A DNA stretch of 32,784 nt from JAISGQ01 sp964500965 (lineage in GTDB: Bacteria > Bacillota > Clostridia > Oscillospirales > Acutalibacteraceae), in the NCBI GenBank assembly GCA_964500965.1, contig CAZCQZ010000023.1, positions 1 through 32,784 on the forward strand. The letters run 5' to 3'. Within the stretch, counting starts at the first letter, position 1, and each line of letters starts with the position of its first letter. This document shows positions 13,850-21,863 of this stretch, in pieces. The notes below the pieces were generated by a model, which was not told where the DNA came from, did no database searches, and saw nothing but the letters and a program-made list of their open reading frames with translations. The position numbers and the translations under genes were made by a program.

Positions 13850-16636
13850 TTATTTGATAGCTTCTCTGCATCTCTTACAGAGTGTTGGATGTTCGCTGTC
13901 CTTACCGACTGTTTCGTCATAAGCCCAGCAACGTTCGCACTTATCTCCCGATGCCTTTTCAACTTTTACGGCAAGACCTGCAAGCTCGGTTGCGGCAACG
14001 GAGCCGTCTTCCTCTGCAAGCTTAACATCGGAGACAATAAATATCTGTCTGAGAGTGTTTTCGTATTTTTTGAGGAATGCAAGCATATCGGCATCGCAGT
14101 ACAGCGTTACCGCCGCTTCGAGAGACTTACCGATTATTTTTTCCTTACGTGCGCCCTCAAGGGTTCTCTGTACTTCGTCTCTTATGCTGTGAAGCTTATC
14201 CCAGTCTGCCAAAAATGCTTCGTCTGCATCGACCTTTTTAAGCTCAGGCATACTGTTAAACACAACATTCTCGGCATTGTCGCCCTCACGGTGAGGCATG
14301 AACTGCCATACCTCGTCAGAGGTAAACGCAAGTATGGGAGAAACAAGACGTACAAGAGAATCGAGAATTTCAAACATAACGCTCTGTGCTGCTCTGCGGC
14401 TGTCACTTTCTTTACCGTCGCAGTAAAGTCTGTCTTTCATAACATCAAGATAGAAATTTGACATATCGACAACGCAGAACTTGATTATTGCATGGAATAC
14501 CTGATAAAATTCATAGCCGTCATACGCTTTCTTGCAGGCGGTAATAAGAGAATTGAGCCTTGCAAGCGCCCAACGGTCGATAGGCATAAGCTTTTCTGCT
14601 TCGACCATATCCTTGTTGGGGTCAAAATCCGCAATGTTTGCAAGAATAAATCGGCAGGTATTTCTTATCTTTCTGTAGGATTCGGAAATCTGAGAAAGTG
14701 CATTATCGGAAATTCTCACATCGCTGTGATAGTCGGAAGATGCAACCCAAAGCCTGAGAACGTCTGCTCCGTACTTCTGTACAATGCTTGCCGGTGAAAT
14801 GCCGTTACCCTTGGATTTGTGCATCTCATCGCCCTTTTCGTCAAGCACCCAGCCATGGGTTACGACAGCTTTGTAAGGTGCCTGTCCTCTCCATGCCGCC
14901 GCAGTCAGCAAAGAGGAGTTAAACCAGCCTCTGTACTGGTCTGCGCCCTCAAGATAGAGGTCTGCCGGCCATGTAAGATAGTCGCGCGCTTCACAAACGG
15001 CAACATGAGTTACGCCTGAATCAAACCAGACGTCCATAATGTCGTTTTCCTTTGTAAATGTAGTATTACCGCAATGCTTACAGGTAGTACCCTTCGGCAT
15101 AAGTCTTGACGGAGTTCTCTCATACCATACGTCCGAGCCGTACTTTCCGAACAGCTTTGCTACATACATAATGGTATCTCTGTCAATATGCTCCTTGCCG
15201 CACTTCTTGCAGTAGAAAATGGGAATGGGAACACCCCAGCGGCGCTGACGGCTGATACACCAGTCCTTGCGCTCACGCACCATTGAAGTTATTCTGTCCT
15301 CGCCCCAACCGGGAATCCACTGAACATTTTTAATTGCTTCAAGTGCCGCATCTTTAAAATTATCAATGGAGCAGAACCACTGCTCGGTAGCTCTGAACAG
15401 AATCGGGTGCTTACATCTCCAGCAGTGAGGATATTTATGCACTATCCTCTCCCCTGCCAAAAGCGCACCGGTTTCTTCAAGGTGCTTGCCGATGATTTTA
15501 TTTGCTTCATCGGTTGTTTTGCCCTTTACAAAGTCACCTGCTTCGGCAGTCATTCTGCCTGCTGCGTCTACGGGCACAACCATGGGGATTTCAGGATATT
15601 TTCTGCAAACATTATAGTCATCCACACCATGTCCGGGAGCGGTATGAACACAGCCTGTACCGCTTTCGATTGTTACATGGTCACCGACTATAACAAGAGA
15701 CTTTCTGTCAAGGAACGGATGCTGAGCGGTCATGTACTCAAGCTCCTCGCCCTTGATTTCTCCGATTATTTCATATTCGTCAATCTTGGCGGCTTTCATT
15801 GTGCTTTCGACAAGCTCATTGACAATGATGTATGTTTCATTGCCTGCCTTGACAAGATTGTAGGTAAATCTCGGTCCTACGCAAATTGCAACATTGCCGG
15901 GAAGCGTCCACGTAGTGGTAGTCCAAATTACAAAGTAGGTGTTGTCAAGGTCTGCGCCCAGTGCTTTGAGCTTTCCCTTGTCATCGACCACTTTAAACTT
16001 AACATATATGGTAAAGCAGGGGTCTTCGCCGTACTCAATCTCGGATTCGGCAAGAGCGGTCTGGCAATCGGTACACCAGTATACCGGCTTTAGACCTCTG
16101 TAAATGTGACCGTTACATGCCAGCTCGGCAAAAAATTCTATCTGCTTCTGTTCAAATTTCGGAAGCAGGGTGATATAAGGATTGTCCCACTCACCGATAT
16201 AACCGATTCGCTTAAACTGCTCTCTCTGGTCGTTTATATAGCCGTTTGCAAACTCGGCGCAGAGCTTGCGAAGCTCCACAACGGAAATCTGACTGTCTAC
16301 TCCTGCCTTTGCTCTTGCTTTAAGCTCGGTAGGCAAACCGTGAGTATCCCAGCCGGGTACAAAAGGCGCGCAAAAGCCGTTCATGTTCTTATATCTTACA
16401 ACAAAATCTTTAAGAGTCTTGTTGAGCGCATGACCGAGGTGAATATCGCCGTTTGCATACGGAGGACCGTCATGCAAAACAAACTTCGGCTTTCCCTCGT
16501 TAAGCTTTATAAGCTTTTTGTAAACATCCGCTTCTTCCCAGCGAGCCAGCATATCCGGCTCTCTTTGAGGAAGATTTGCTCTCATCGGAAATTCCGTTTC
16601 AAGCATATTGAGTGTAGATTTATAATCCTGTGCCAA
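13850..16636 (-). CDS. ileS: Isoleucyl-tRNA synthetase
   Basis: A 928-residue class I synthetase charging tRNA-Ile. The HIGH motif is HLGH (66-69) in GDIHLGHALNK. The KMSKS loop appears as MHKSKGNGI near residue 600. The editing domain shows WTTTTWTLPGN. The C-terminal zinc finger has C900, C903, C920 and C923, so this is the bacterial short form (IleS1 type). AGGAGAGG precedes the ATG. There is no T-box leader in front: the gap to divIVA is 48 bp and holds only a small GCGCAT/ATGCGC hairpin. Confidence 0.97.
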   Translation of the reverse strand: MAQDYKSTLNMLETEFPMRANLPQREPDMLARWEEADVYKKLIKLNEGKPKFVLHDGPPYANGDIHLGHALNKTLKDFVVRYKNMNGFCAPFVPGWDTHGLPTELKARAKAGVDSQISVVELRKLCAEFANGYINDQREQFKRIGYIGEWDNPYITLLPKFEQKQIEFFAELACNGHIYRGLKPVYWCTDCQTALAESEIEYGEDPCFTIYVKFKVVDDKGKLKALGADLDNTYFVIWTTTTWTLPGNVAICVGPRFTYNLVKAGNETYIIVNELVESTMKAAKIDEYEIIGEIKGEELEYMTAQHPFLDRKSLVIVGDHVTIESGTGCVHTAPGHGVDDYNVCRKYPEIPMVVPVDAAGRMTAEAGDFVKGKTTDEANKIIGKHLEETGALLAGERIVHKYPHCWRCKHPILFRATEQWFCSIDNFKDAALEAIKNVQWIPGWGEDRITSMVRERKDWCISRQRRWGVPIPIFYCKKCGKEHIDRDTIMYVAKLFGKYGSDVWYERTPSRLMPKGTTCKHCGNTTFTKENDIMDVWFDSGVTHVAVCEARDYLTWPADLYLEGADQYRGWFNSSLLTAAAWRGQAPYKAVVTHGWVLDEKGDEMHKSKGNGISPASIVQKYGADVLRLWVASSDYHSDVRISDNALSQISESYRKIRNTCRFILANIADFDPNKDMVEAEKLMPIDRWALARLNSLITACKKAYDGYEFYQVFHAIIKFCVVDMSNFYLDVMKDRLYCDGKESDSRRAAQSVMFEILDSLVRLVSPILAFTSDEVWQFMPHREGDNAENVVFNSMPELKKVDADEAFLADWDKLHSIRDEVQRTLEGARKEKIIGKSLEAAVTLYCDADMLAFLKKYENTLRQIFIVSDVKLAEEDGSVAATELAGLAVKVEKASGDKCERCWAYDETVGKDSEHPTLCKRCREAIK

Positions 16637-16684
16637 TGTTAACCTCTCCTATTGCTAAGCGCATTTTATGCGCAAATAATTTAT

Positions 16685-17560
16685 TTATTGACCTCTGCGT
16701 CTGAAAAGATTTGCAGGTGAGTTTTCCGATTCTTCGTTTCCGGCAGGAGCAGTACCCTCCACATTCGGTTCAAATGAAGTAAATCTGGGCTGCCTTCCTG
16801 ATGTTATGCCTCCCGGCTTCGGCATTTCATTTTCATCACCGATATTAACGGTAAAGCCGTCCTTTCTCTGTACCGGCTTCTCAGTGGCAGGTGCTATAGG
16901 CGTTGCTTCCGTAAAAGTCGGCTCGTCCACGGGAATATCCTGGACAGCAGGACGTGACACCGGGGTCTGAGCAGCGGCAGGGCGCGGTCTTTGTACAGGA
17001 CGTGCCGCAGGTGCTTCCTGCTGAGCGTCTGCCTGTGCAAAGGGAGCCGACGCCTTTCTGTCAAGCATTACAACGGAATCGGACATTTCCCTTGTTTCGG
17101 GCGTAAGAATTTCCCCGGTAGGCAGGTTGTTAATAAGGGTCAGGTGGTCTTTATATGCTTTAAGAAGCCTTGCCTTGAAATCGGCAATATCCTTTTGCAT
17201 ACGGTCGATAATATCGCGTTCACGGTGAATTTCAGTCTGTGCGTTTGCAACAATCCTCTCCGCCTTGATAGTTGCATCTTTCAAAATTATCTCAGCCTTG
17301 TGCTTTGCATCTCTGAGGGAGGCATCTCCTACCTTCTGCGCGTTCATAAGCGCATTACGTATGGAATCCTCCTCCTGCTGATACTCCGAAATGCGCGCCG
17401 CAAGGACTTCAAGCTTTTTTACAAGCTCCGCATTTTCACGGAGAAGCGCATCATAAGAAAGCTGTACCTCGTCAATAAACGCCTCAACATCTTCGGCTCT
17501 GTATCCGCCAAAGTTGGATTTTCTGAAATTGACATTTCTGATTTCGTTAAGAGTCAGCAT
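16685..17560 (-). CDS. divIVA: DivIVA domain-containing cell division protein
   Basis: A 291-residue cytoplasmic protein that would bind curved membrane at the septum and poles. The N-terminal lipid-binding domain is seen in LNEIRNVNFRKSNFGGYRAEDVEAFIDEVQ (4-33), followed by a long coiled coil to about 145. The C-terminal half is a low-complexity Pro/Ala/Gln region (PAARPVQRPRPAAAQ), longer than in Bacillus DivIVA. GGGAGG lies 10-11 nt before the ATG. Located between ylmH and ileS as in Bacillus. Confidence 0.9.
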   Translation of the reverse strand: MLTLNEIRNVNFRKSNFGGYRAEDVEAFIDEVQLSYDALLRENAELVKKLEVLAARISEYQQEEDSIRNALMNAQKVGDASLRDAKHKAEIILKDATIKAERIVANAQTEIHRERDIIDRMQKDIADFKARLLKAYKDHLTLINNLPTGEILTPETREMSDSVVMLDRKASAPFAQADAQQEAPAARPVQRPRPAAAQTPVSRPAVQDIPVDEPTFTEATPIAPATEKPVQRKDGFTVNIGDENEMPKPGGITSGRQPRFTSFEPNVEGTAPAGNEESENSPANLFRRRGQ

Positions 17561-17581
17561 AATGTCTTAACCTCCCAAAAC

Positions 17582-18346
17582 TTAAATATACTTTCGCGCT
17601 TTGAAGCTTAAACGTCCTTTGCGCGTTTGCGGTCCTATTGAATCAATTATATATTTCCCGTATCCGCGAACGGATATTTTCGAGCCGTCTGTAACAGCGG
17701 CGGAATTTGAAAGTTCCTCACTGTAATTCAGGGTAACGCGCCCGGAACGAATCAGCGTACATGCGGCATCTCTGCCGGTATTTGTTAACGCCTTTACCAC
17801 GCAGTCAAGACGGTTTGAAGCAACTGTCGAGGTTATGGTCTGAAATTTCGCTCCCTCCGGAAGCGGAAATTCAGCGCCAATCAAGAGTGAAACATTTTCA
17901 CCGCTAACCCGGTTAAGCTGCTCGGTGACATATTTTTCTATGTCCTTTTTCACAAAAAATACGCAACGACCGTTTTCCGTTAATATGTCTCCGATAAATT
18001 CACGCTTCAAGCCAAGTGACATAAGAGCACCGAGAAAATCACGGTGTGTCAGTGAAACGTTTGCTCTGAACCCGGCTGTTATCGCGGAAACGCCGAAGCT
18101 TTCCGTATCCGGTTCCATTCCGTAGGGAAATATTCCGGCACAAACTCGCTCGGCATTTTCATAACCGCCCCAAAATGCGGCTGTTATGCCCTTAATATTT
18201 CTCAGTCTGCCCTGTGCGTATTCCCTTTCTCTTTCGTCAAGAAAGCACGTAAACTGCGGTGTGTTTCTTTTATCTGCCAGAAACACGCTGTCATTCAGCC
18301 TTGCTTCAAACAGTCTGCCCTCATCGGTTTCATGAAAAAGCGGCAT
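17582..18346 (-). CDS. ylmH: YlmH-type S4-domain RNA-binding protein
   Basis: A 254-residue protein with the YlmH N-terminal domain (LADKRNTPQFTCFLDERE, GITAAFWGGYENAERVCAGIFP, THRDFLGALMSLGLKRE) and a C-terminal S4 domain at about 178-238 (SNRLDCVVKALTNTGRDAACTLIRSGRVTLNY). YlmH homologs bind ribosomal complexes and have been linked to rescue of stalled peptidyl-tRNA on 50S subunits; here that role is by homology. Its ATG overlaps the sepF stop by one base. The ylmG (YggT) gene that usually sits between sepF and ylmH is absent. Confidence 0.9.
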   Translation of the reverse strand: MPLFHETDEGRLFEARLNDSVFLADKRNTPQFTCFLDEREREYAQGRLRNIKGITAAFWGGYENAERVCAGIFPYGMEPDTESFGVSAITAGFRANVSLTHRDFLGALMSLGLKREFIGDILTENGRCVFFVKKDIEKYVTEQLNRVSGENVSLLIGAEFPLPEGAKFQTITSTVASNRLDCVVKALTNTGRDAACTLIRSGRVTLNYSEELSNSAAVTDGSKISVRGYGKYIIDSIGPQTRKGRLSFKARKYI

Positions 18347-18822
18347 TAGAAGAAAACTCCGTTGTTTTCAAGCTCGTCGATAACTTCCGCACCGGTAATG
18401 CCGACGTTGTAAGGCGTAATAATATACGTTCTCTTTGCAACGTTCTTTATCTTTCCGCGGCTTGCATATGCAACGCCGCTGAGGAAGTCTACAACTCTGC
18501 GATAGACCTCTTTGTCCGCATTTTCGAGATTTACGACAACAGTGTTCTTTTCATCAACAAGACAGGCGGCAACTGCCAGTGCATCTGATGTGCTCTCCGG
18601 GTGAAATACAACTACACCGAATTTTGCGGTCGCCTGAATATTTACGACCTTGTTGTTGCTTTCCATACGTGTAGCTCTCACAGTTCTCTTGGGAGCGGAT
18701 TCTTCCTGATAATATGTATAATTATCATCATCGTAGTCGTCATATTCTTCGTAATCATCGTAATCATCATAATCTTCTGCTGCTCCGCCCATGCGATTCG
18801 CCAGGTTTTTAATAAATCCCAT
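18346..18822 (-). CDS. sepF: Cell division protein SepF
   Basis: A 158-residue Z-ring component. The N-terminal amphipathic helix MGFIKNLANRMGG binds membrane; it is followed by an acidic Asp/Tyr linker (about 16-40) and the C-terminal SepF fold (VVNIQATAKFGVVVFHPES, DALAVAACLVDEKNTVVVNLENADKE, RRVVDFLSGVAYASRGKIKNVAKRTYIITPYNV) that contacts FtsZ. AAGGAGG precedes the ATG. The neighbours yggS and ylmH are its usual partners. Confidence 0.95.
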   Translation of the reverse strand: MGFIKNLANRMGGAAEDYDDYDDYEEYDDYDDDNYTYYQEESAPKRTVRATRMESNNKVVNIQATAKFGVVVFHPESTSDALAVAACLVDEKNTVVVNLENADKEVYRRVVDFLSGVAYASRGKIKNVAKRTYIITPYNVGITGAEVIDELENNGVFF

Positions 18823-18835
18823 TGTTTTTTCCTCC

Positions 18836-19567
18836 TTAATTTCTCGCTCCGAATAATGCCGAGCCGATGCGCACTATGTTCGCACCTTCCTCAATCGCCG
18901 TTTCATAATCAGATGACATTCCCATAGAAATAAATTTCATCTTAACATTACTATTATTATTGTTTTTTTCCTTAATGTCAATGAACAGATTGTATATTTC
19001 TCTAAAAAAATGTCTTGTTTTTTCGGAATCGGCATCAAAAGGCGGTATTGTCATCAATCCACACACACGTATCGAATCTAATTTGCCGATTTCTTCTATC
19101 AGTTTTTCGGCTTCTTCCTTCCTCACTCCGCCCTTGCTTTCCTCACAGCCGACATTTATCTCAACCAGTACGTCGGTTGTGATACCCTGCGCCTTTGACT
19201 GCCTGGATATTTCCTGCGCAAGGTGCAGTGAATCTACCGATTCTATCATTGATACCCTGCCCACAACCTGTTTGACTTTATTTGTCTGCAATGAGCCGAT
19301 AAGATGTATTGTCAAGCCGTCCTTATTAAGCTCATCGTATTTTGAGTTCAGCTCCTGCACACGGTTTTCACCTATAAAATCAACTCCCAGCGAAATAGCG
19401 TGATTGATTATTTCTACGGGGACTGTTTTCGTTACTGCCATGAGCCTTATTTCGGACGGCTCTCTGTTTGCTCTTTTTGCGGCACTTTCTATGTTTTTCC
19501 GTATTTGCACAAGATTTTTTTCAACTGCGGACTTCCATTCGTCAATCGTTAATAATCTTTCCGTCAT
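18836..19567 (-). CDS. YggS family PLP-binding protein (PLP homeostasis)
   Basis: A 243-residue single-domain TIM-barrel protein that binds pyridoxal 5'-phosphate without known catalysis and buffers PLP. K47 in LMAVTKTVP is the Schiff-base lysine; FIGENRVQE, HLIGSLQTNKV, VEINVGCEESKGG, LMTIPP and the phosphate-binding end SMGMSSDYETAIEEGANIVRIGSALFG are all typical. The start is ATG 19567, 8 nt after GGGAG; it overlaps the preceding gene by 26 bp. This is the ylmE position of the Bacillus sepF cluster. Confidence 0.93.
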   Translation of the reverse strand: MTERLLTIDEWKSAVEKNLVQIRKNIESAAKRANREPSEIRLMAVTKTVPVEIINHAISLGVDFIGENRVQELNSKYDELNKDGLTIHLIGSLQTNKVKQVVGRVSMIESVDSLHLAQEISRQSKAQGITTDVLVEINVGCEESKGGVRKEEAEKLIEEIGKLDSIRVCGLMTIPPFDADSEKTRHFFREIYNLFIDIKEKNNNNSNVKMKFISMGMSSDYETAIEEGANIVRIGSALFGARN

Positions 19568-20912
19568 AAAGATTTCTCCCTTCGACAATAACGTCATCAT
19601 AAAGCTTCAGGTATTTAAAACTACCTATTTTATTTTCGCCGGCTTTATATGTTACCACCGTGATTCCGTCACGCGAATACAGTACATCGACAGCCCTGAA
19701 AACCACCTCTGTACCCCACAGCACATATACACCCACCACTTCCACTTCACATGTTACTTCAACCGTTTTCGCATCTCCCGCTTCAACACCGTATATGTAA
19801 GCATCTGAAGCGGATACGGTTATTTTTTGGGTGTCCGTCCTTGAGGATAATGCAGTGGTTTTAACACCGATTCCGCTGTAGGTCTGCACCTGAATCACTA
19901 TAGGCTGTGAACGAATCGCCGTAAGCTCCGTCAGCAGATAGTTGCACACAAACTGTGCAACTACTCTGTCATCGCCCTCGGTTACGTTCAGAGATTCCAG
20001 CGTAGCTCTGACGCTGCCGACCTCCGCATAGGGAAGCTTTATTGTATAGGCTCTGCCGACTTTCAGCTTTTCGGCTTCCTCCGCAGAAATAGCCGTTACC
20101 AGATGCCATTTATAATCGTCGGCAATTTTTCCTATATACTTTGAAGTATCAACATATGTCAACGAATCAATCAACCTGTCGACATCCTGCGGTGTAAGGT
20201 CTTTTGAATTTTTGGTGCTCAGTTCGTTTTCGTGCCCGTCAACGTTACTTACAAAATATCCTGCATCTTCCGCTTTTACGGTTTTCGGTTCAATATCATA
20301 CTTCTCTTTAAGTGAAGATTTTTCAGCTTCAAGCTGCTCTATGCGCTCATCGAAATCGTCCACATCATGCCTGTAAATCTGCCTCTTGTTAAGAAGATAT
20401 GTAATATCGGCACGAATATCGTCAACAAGCTCAAGCTCACCGTCGCTGACGGCTGTTGCAAGCGCGTTTATGCGTTCTTCCAGCAGCTTGTCAATTGACG
20501 AAGATTCATCTTTTGCCGTCTCCATGCTTCTGAATTCTTCAATCTGCTGGTCAATTTCAATGATTCGATTGTAGGCATTCGCATCTTCCGCAGTCTTAAA
20601 CACATAGGCGATTACCTGCCCCTTTGAAACCTTTCCTCCCTCTGCGACTGCCGGCACTATCACTCCGGAATACTCGTTTTCAACCAGCGTTTCGTCTCTT
20701 ATAGTTATGCCGACCGCGTTGATTTCGTCACTCAGCTCCACCCTTAACGCCTGCTCCGTAACAATCTGTGTATATGAAACCTGATAAATCTGGTATGCAA
20801 GATATGCTAACAGTAGCAACGTTATTAAGCCTATTGCGATATATTTGAGTGTTTTTACAACATTCGGCGGCAGCTCAATCTTTGTCTGCGGATTTTTCCT
20901 TTTCTCCGTCAT
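19542..20912 (-). CDS. HlyD-like membrane-anchored protein (putative membrane fusion protein)
   Basis: A 456-residue protein with a basic, Pro-rich N-terminus, one membrane helix at about 20-45 (TLKYIAIGLITLLLLAYLAYQIYQV), a lipoyl/barrel-like segment (YSGVIVPAVAEGGKVSKGQVIAYVF), a long coiled-coil hairpin (about 110-200), the return barrel strand (VKAEDAGYFVSNVDGHE) and a beta-rich C-terminus. This is the HlyD/MacA-adaptor architecture, but no transporter gene is adjacent. Related proteins occur just before ylmE/sepF in many Clostridia, suggesting an envelope or division role (inference). The start is ATG 20912 with GGAGGG 8 nt upstream, overlapping miaA by 38 bp. Confidence 0.75.
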   Translation of the reverse strand: MTEKRKNPQTKIELPPNVVKTLKYIAIGLITLLLLAYLAYQIYQVSYTQIVTEQALRVELSDEINAVGITIRDETLVENEYSGVIVPAVAEGGKVSKGQVIAYVFKTAEDANAYNRIIEIDQQIEEFRSMETAKDESSSIDKLLEERINALATAVSDGELELVDDIRADITYLLNKRQIYRHDVDDFDERIEQLEAEKSSLKEKYDIEPKTVKAEDAGYFVSNVDGHENELSTKNSKDLTPQDVDRLIDSLTYVDTSKYIGKIADDYKWHLVTAISAEEAEKLKVGRAYTIKLPYAEVGSVRATLESLNVTEGDDRVVAQFVCNYLLTELTAIRSQPIVIQVQTYSGIGVKTTALSSRTDTQKITVSASDAYIYGVEAGDAKTVEVTCEVEVVGVYVLWGTEVVFRAVDVLYSRDGITVVTYKAGENKIGSFKYLKLYDDVIVEGRNLYDGKIIND

Positions 20913-21861
20913 TCTGTTTCCCTCCAAGCCAGGGTGTGACGACTTCTGCCACTCCCCGTGCAAGCGACTGCACATCGGGGTATGACATTGCATCAAACCA
21001 CTTTATTCTTTCGTCCCGGCGAAACCACGTGAGCTGACGTTTTGCGTATCGGCGTGTCTGGCGTTTGAGCGTTTCGGCTGCATCGTCAAGACTCTGTGTA
21101 CCGTCAAAATACTTCCACAGTTCCTTATGTCCTATCGCCTGCACAGAGGTTTTCCCTGTCCTATTATACGCCATACGTGCTTCCTCAATCAAGCCCTTTT
21201 GAAACATTATGTCTACTCTTTTATCAATTCTTTCGTATAATGCCGCTCGGTCGTGAAAATCCACGCCTATGGGTAAAAGGTCATATCTGCTTTCTTTCTG
21301 TCGCGACATTTTATTCTGCTCGGTAAGGGTTATGCCGCTTAACATAAATATTTCCATTGCACGGACAATTCTCGAAATATGGTTAGGGTGCAGACGTCCT
21401 GCCGTTTCCGGGTCGAATTTGCCAAGCTCGTCAAGCAAAGCCTGTCCGCCCTCTTTTTCCGCTCTTTCATACAGTTGTGAACGAAGCGCATCATCGGACG
21501 GCACATCGGCAAAGGTAATATCATCTACAAGCGACGAATAATAAAGCCCCGTACCGCCGCACAAAACAGGCAGTTTTCCTCTGCCGCTTATCTCCTCTAT
21601 GCAACAATGAGCCATATCGCAGAATTTTGCAACGGAGAAGCTTTCCGCCGGAGAGACACAGCACACCATGTGATGGGGTATGCCGCACTGCTCCTCAACT
21701 GTCGGAGCGGCTGTCGCTATTTCCATGTCCGTGTATATCTGCATTGAATCGCAGGATACAACTTCGCCGCCAAACATTTTTGCCAACTCAACTGCAAGTG
21801 CCGTTTTTCCCGATGCAGTAGGTCCTACTACAGCAAGCAACTTGATTTTTTCACTGTTCAT
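20875..21861 (-). CDS. miaA: tRNA dimethylallyltransferase MiaA
   Basis: A 328-residue enzyme adding dimethylallyl from DMAPP to A37 of tRNAs reading UNN codons. The P-loop is GPTASGKT (13-20); CDSMQIYTDMEIATAAPT, the substrate segment GIPHHMVCCVSPAESFSVAKF, VLCGGTGLYYSSL and YAKRQLTWFRRDERIKWFD near the C-terminus follow in the usual order. Its product is the substrate of MiaB, encoded at the head of the same operon. It starts 2 bp after the mutL stop, with only a weak ribosome site, so coupling is likely. Confidence 0.95.
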   Translation of the reverse strand: MNSEKIKLLAVVGPTASGKTALAVELAKMFGGEVVSCDSMQIYTDMEIATAAPTVEEQCGIPHHMVCCVSPAESFSVAKFCDMAHCCIEEISGRGKLPVLCGGTGLYYSSLVDDITFADVPSDDALRSQLYERAEKEGGQALLDELGKFDPETAGRLHPNHISRIVRAMEIFMLSGITLTEQNKMSRQKESRYDLLPIGVDFHDRAALYERIDKRVDIMFQKGLIEEARMAYNRTGKTSVQAIGHKELWKYFDGTQSLDDAAETLKRQTRRYAKRQLTWFRRDERIKWFDAMSYPDVQSLARGVAEVVTPWLGGKQNDGEKEKSADKD

Positions 21862-21863
21862 AA

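Noticed and set aside
15407..16093. 228-codon + strand frame opposite ileS
   Set aside because: Antisense shadow of ileS, whose motifs are complete.
16637..16684. T-box leader for ileS
   Set aside because: The gap is only 48 bp and contains no T-box sequence; just a small GCGCAT/ATGCGC hairpin.
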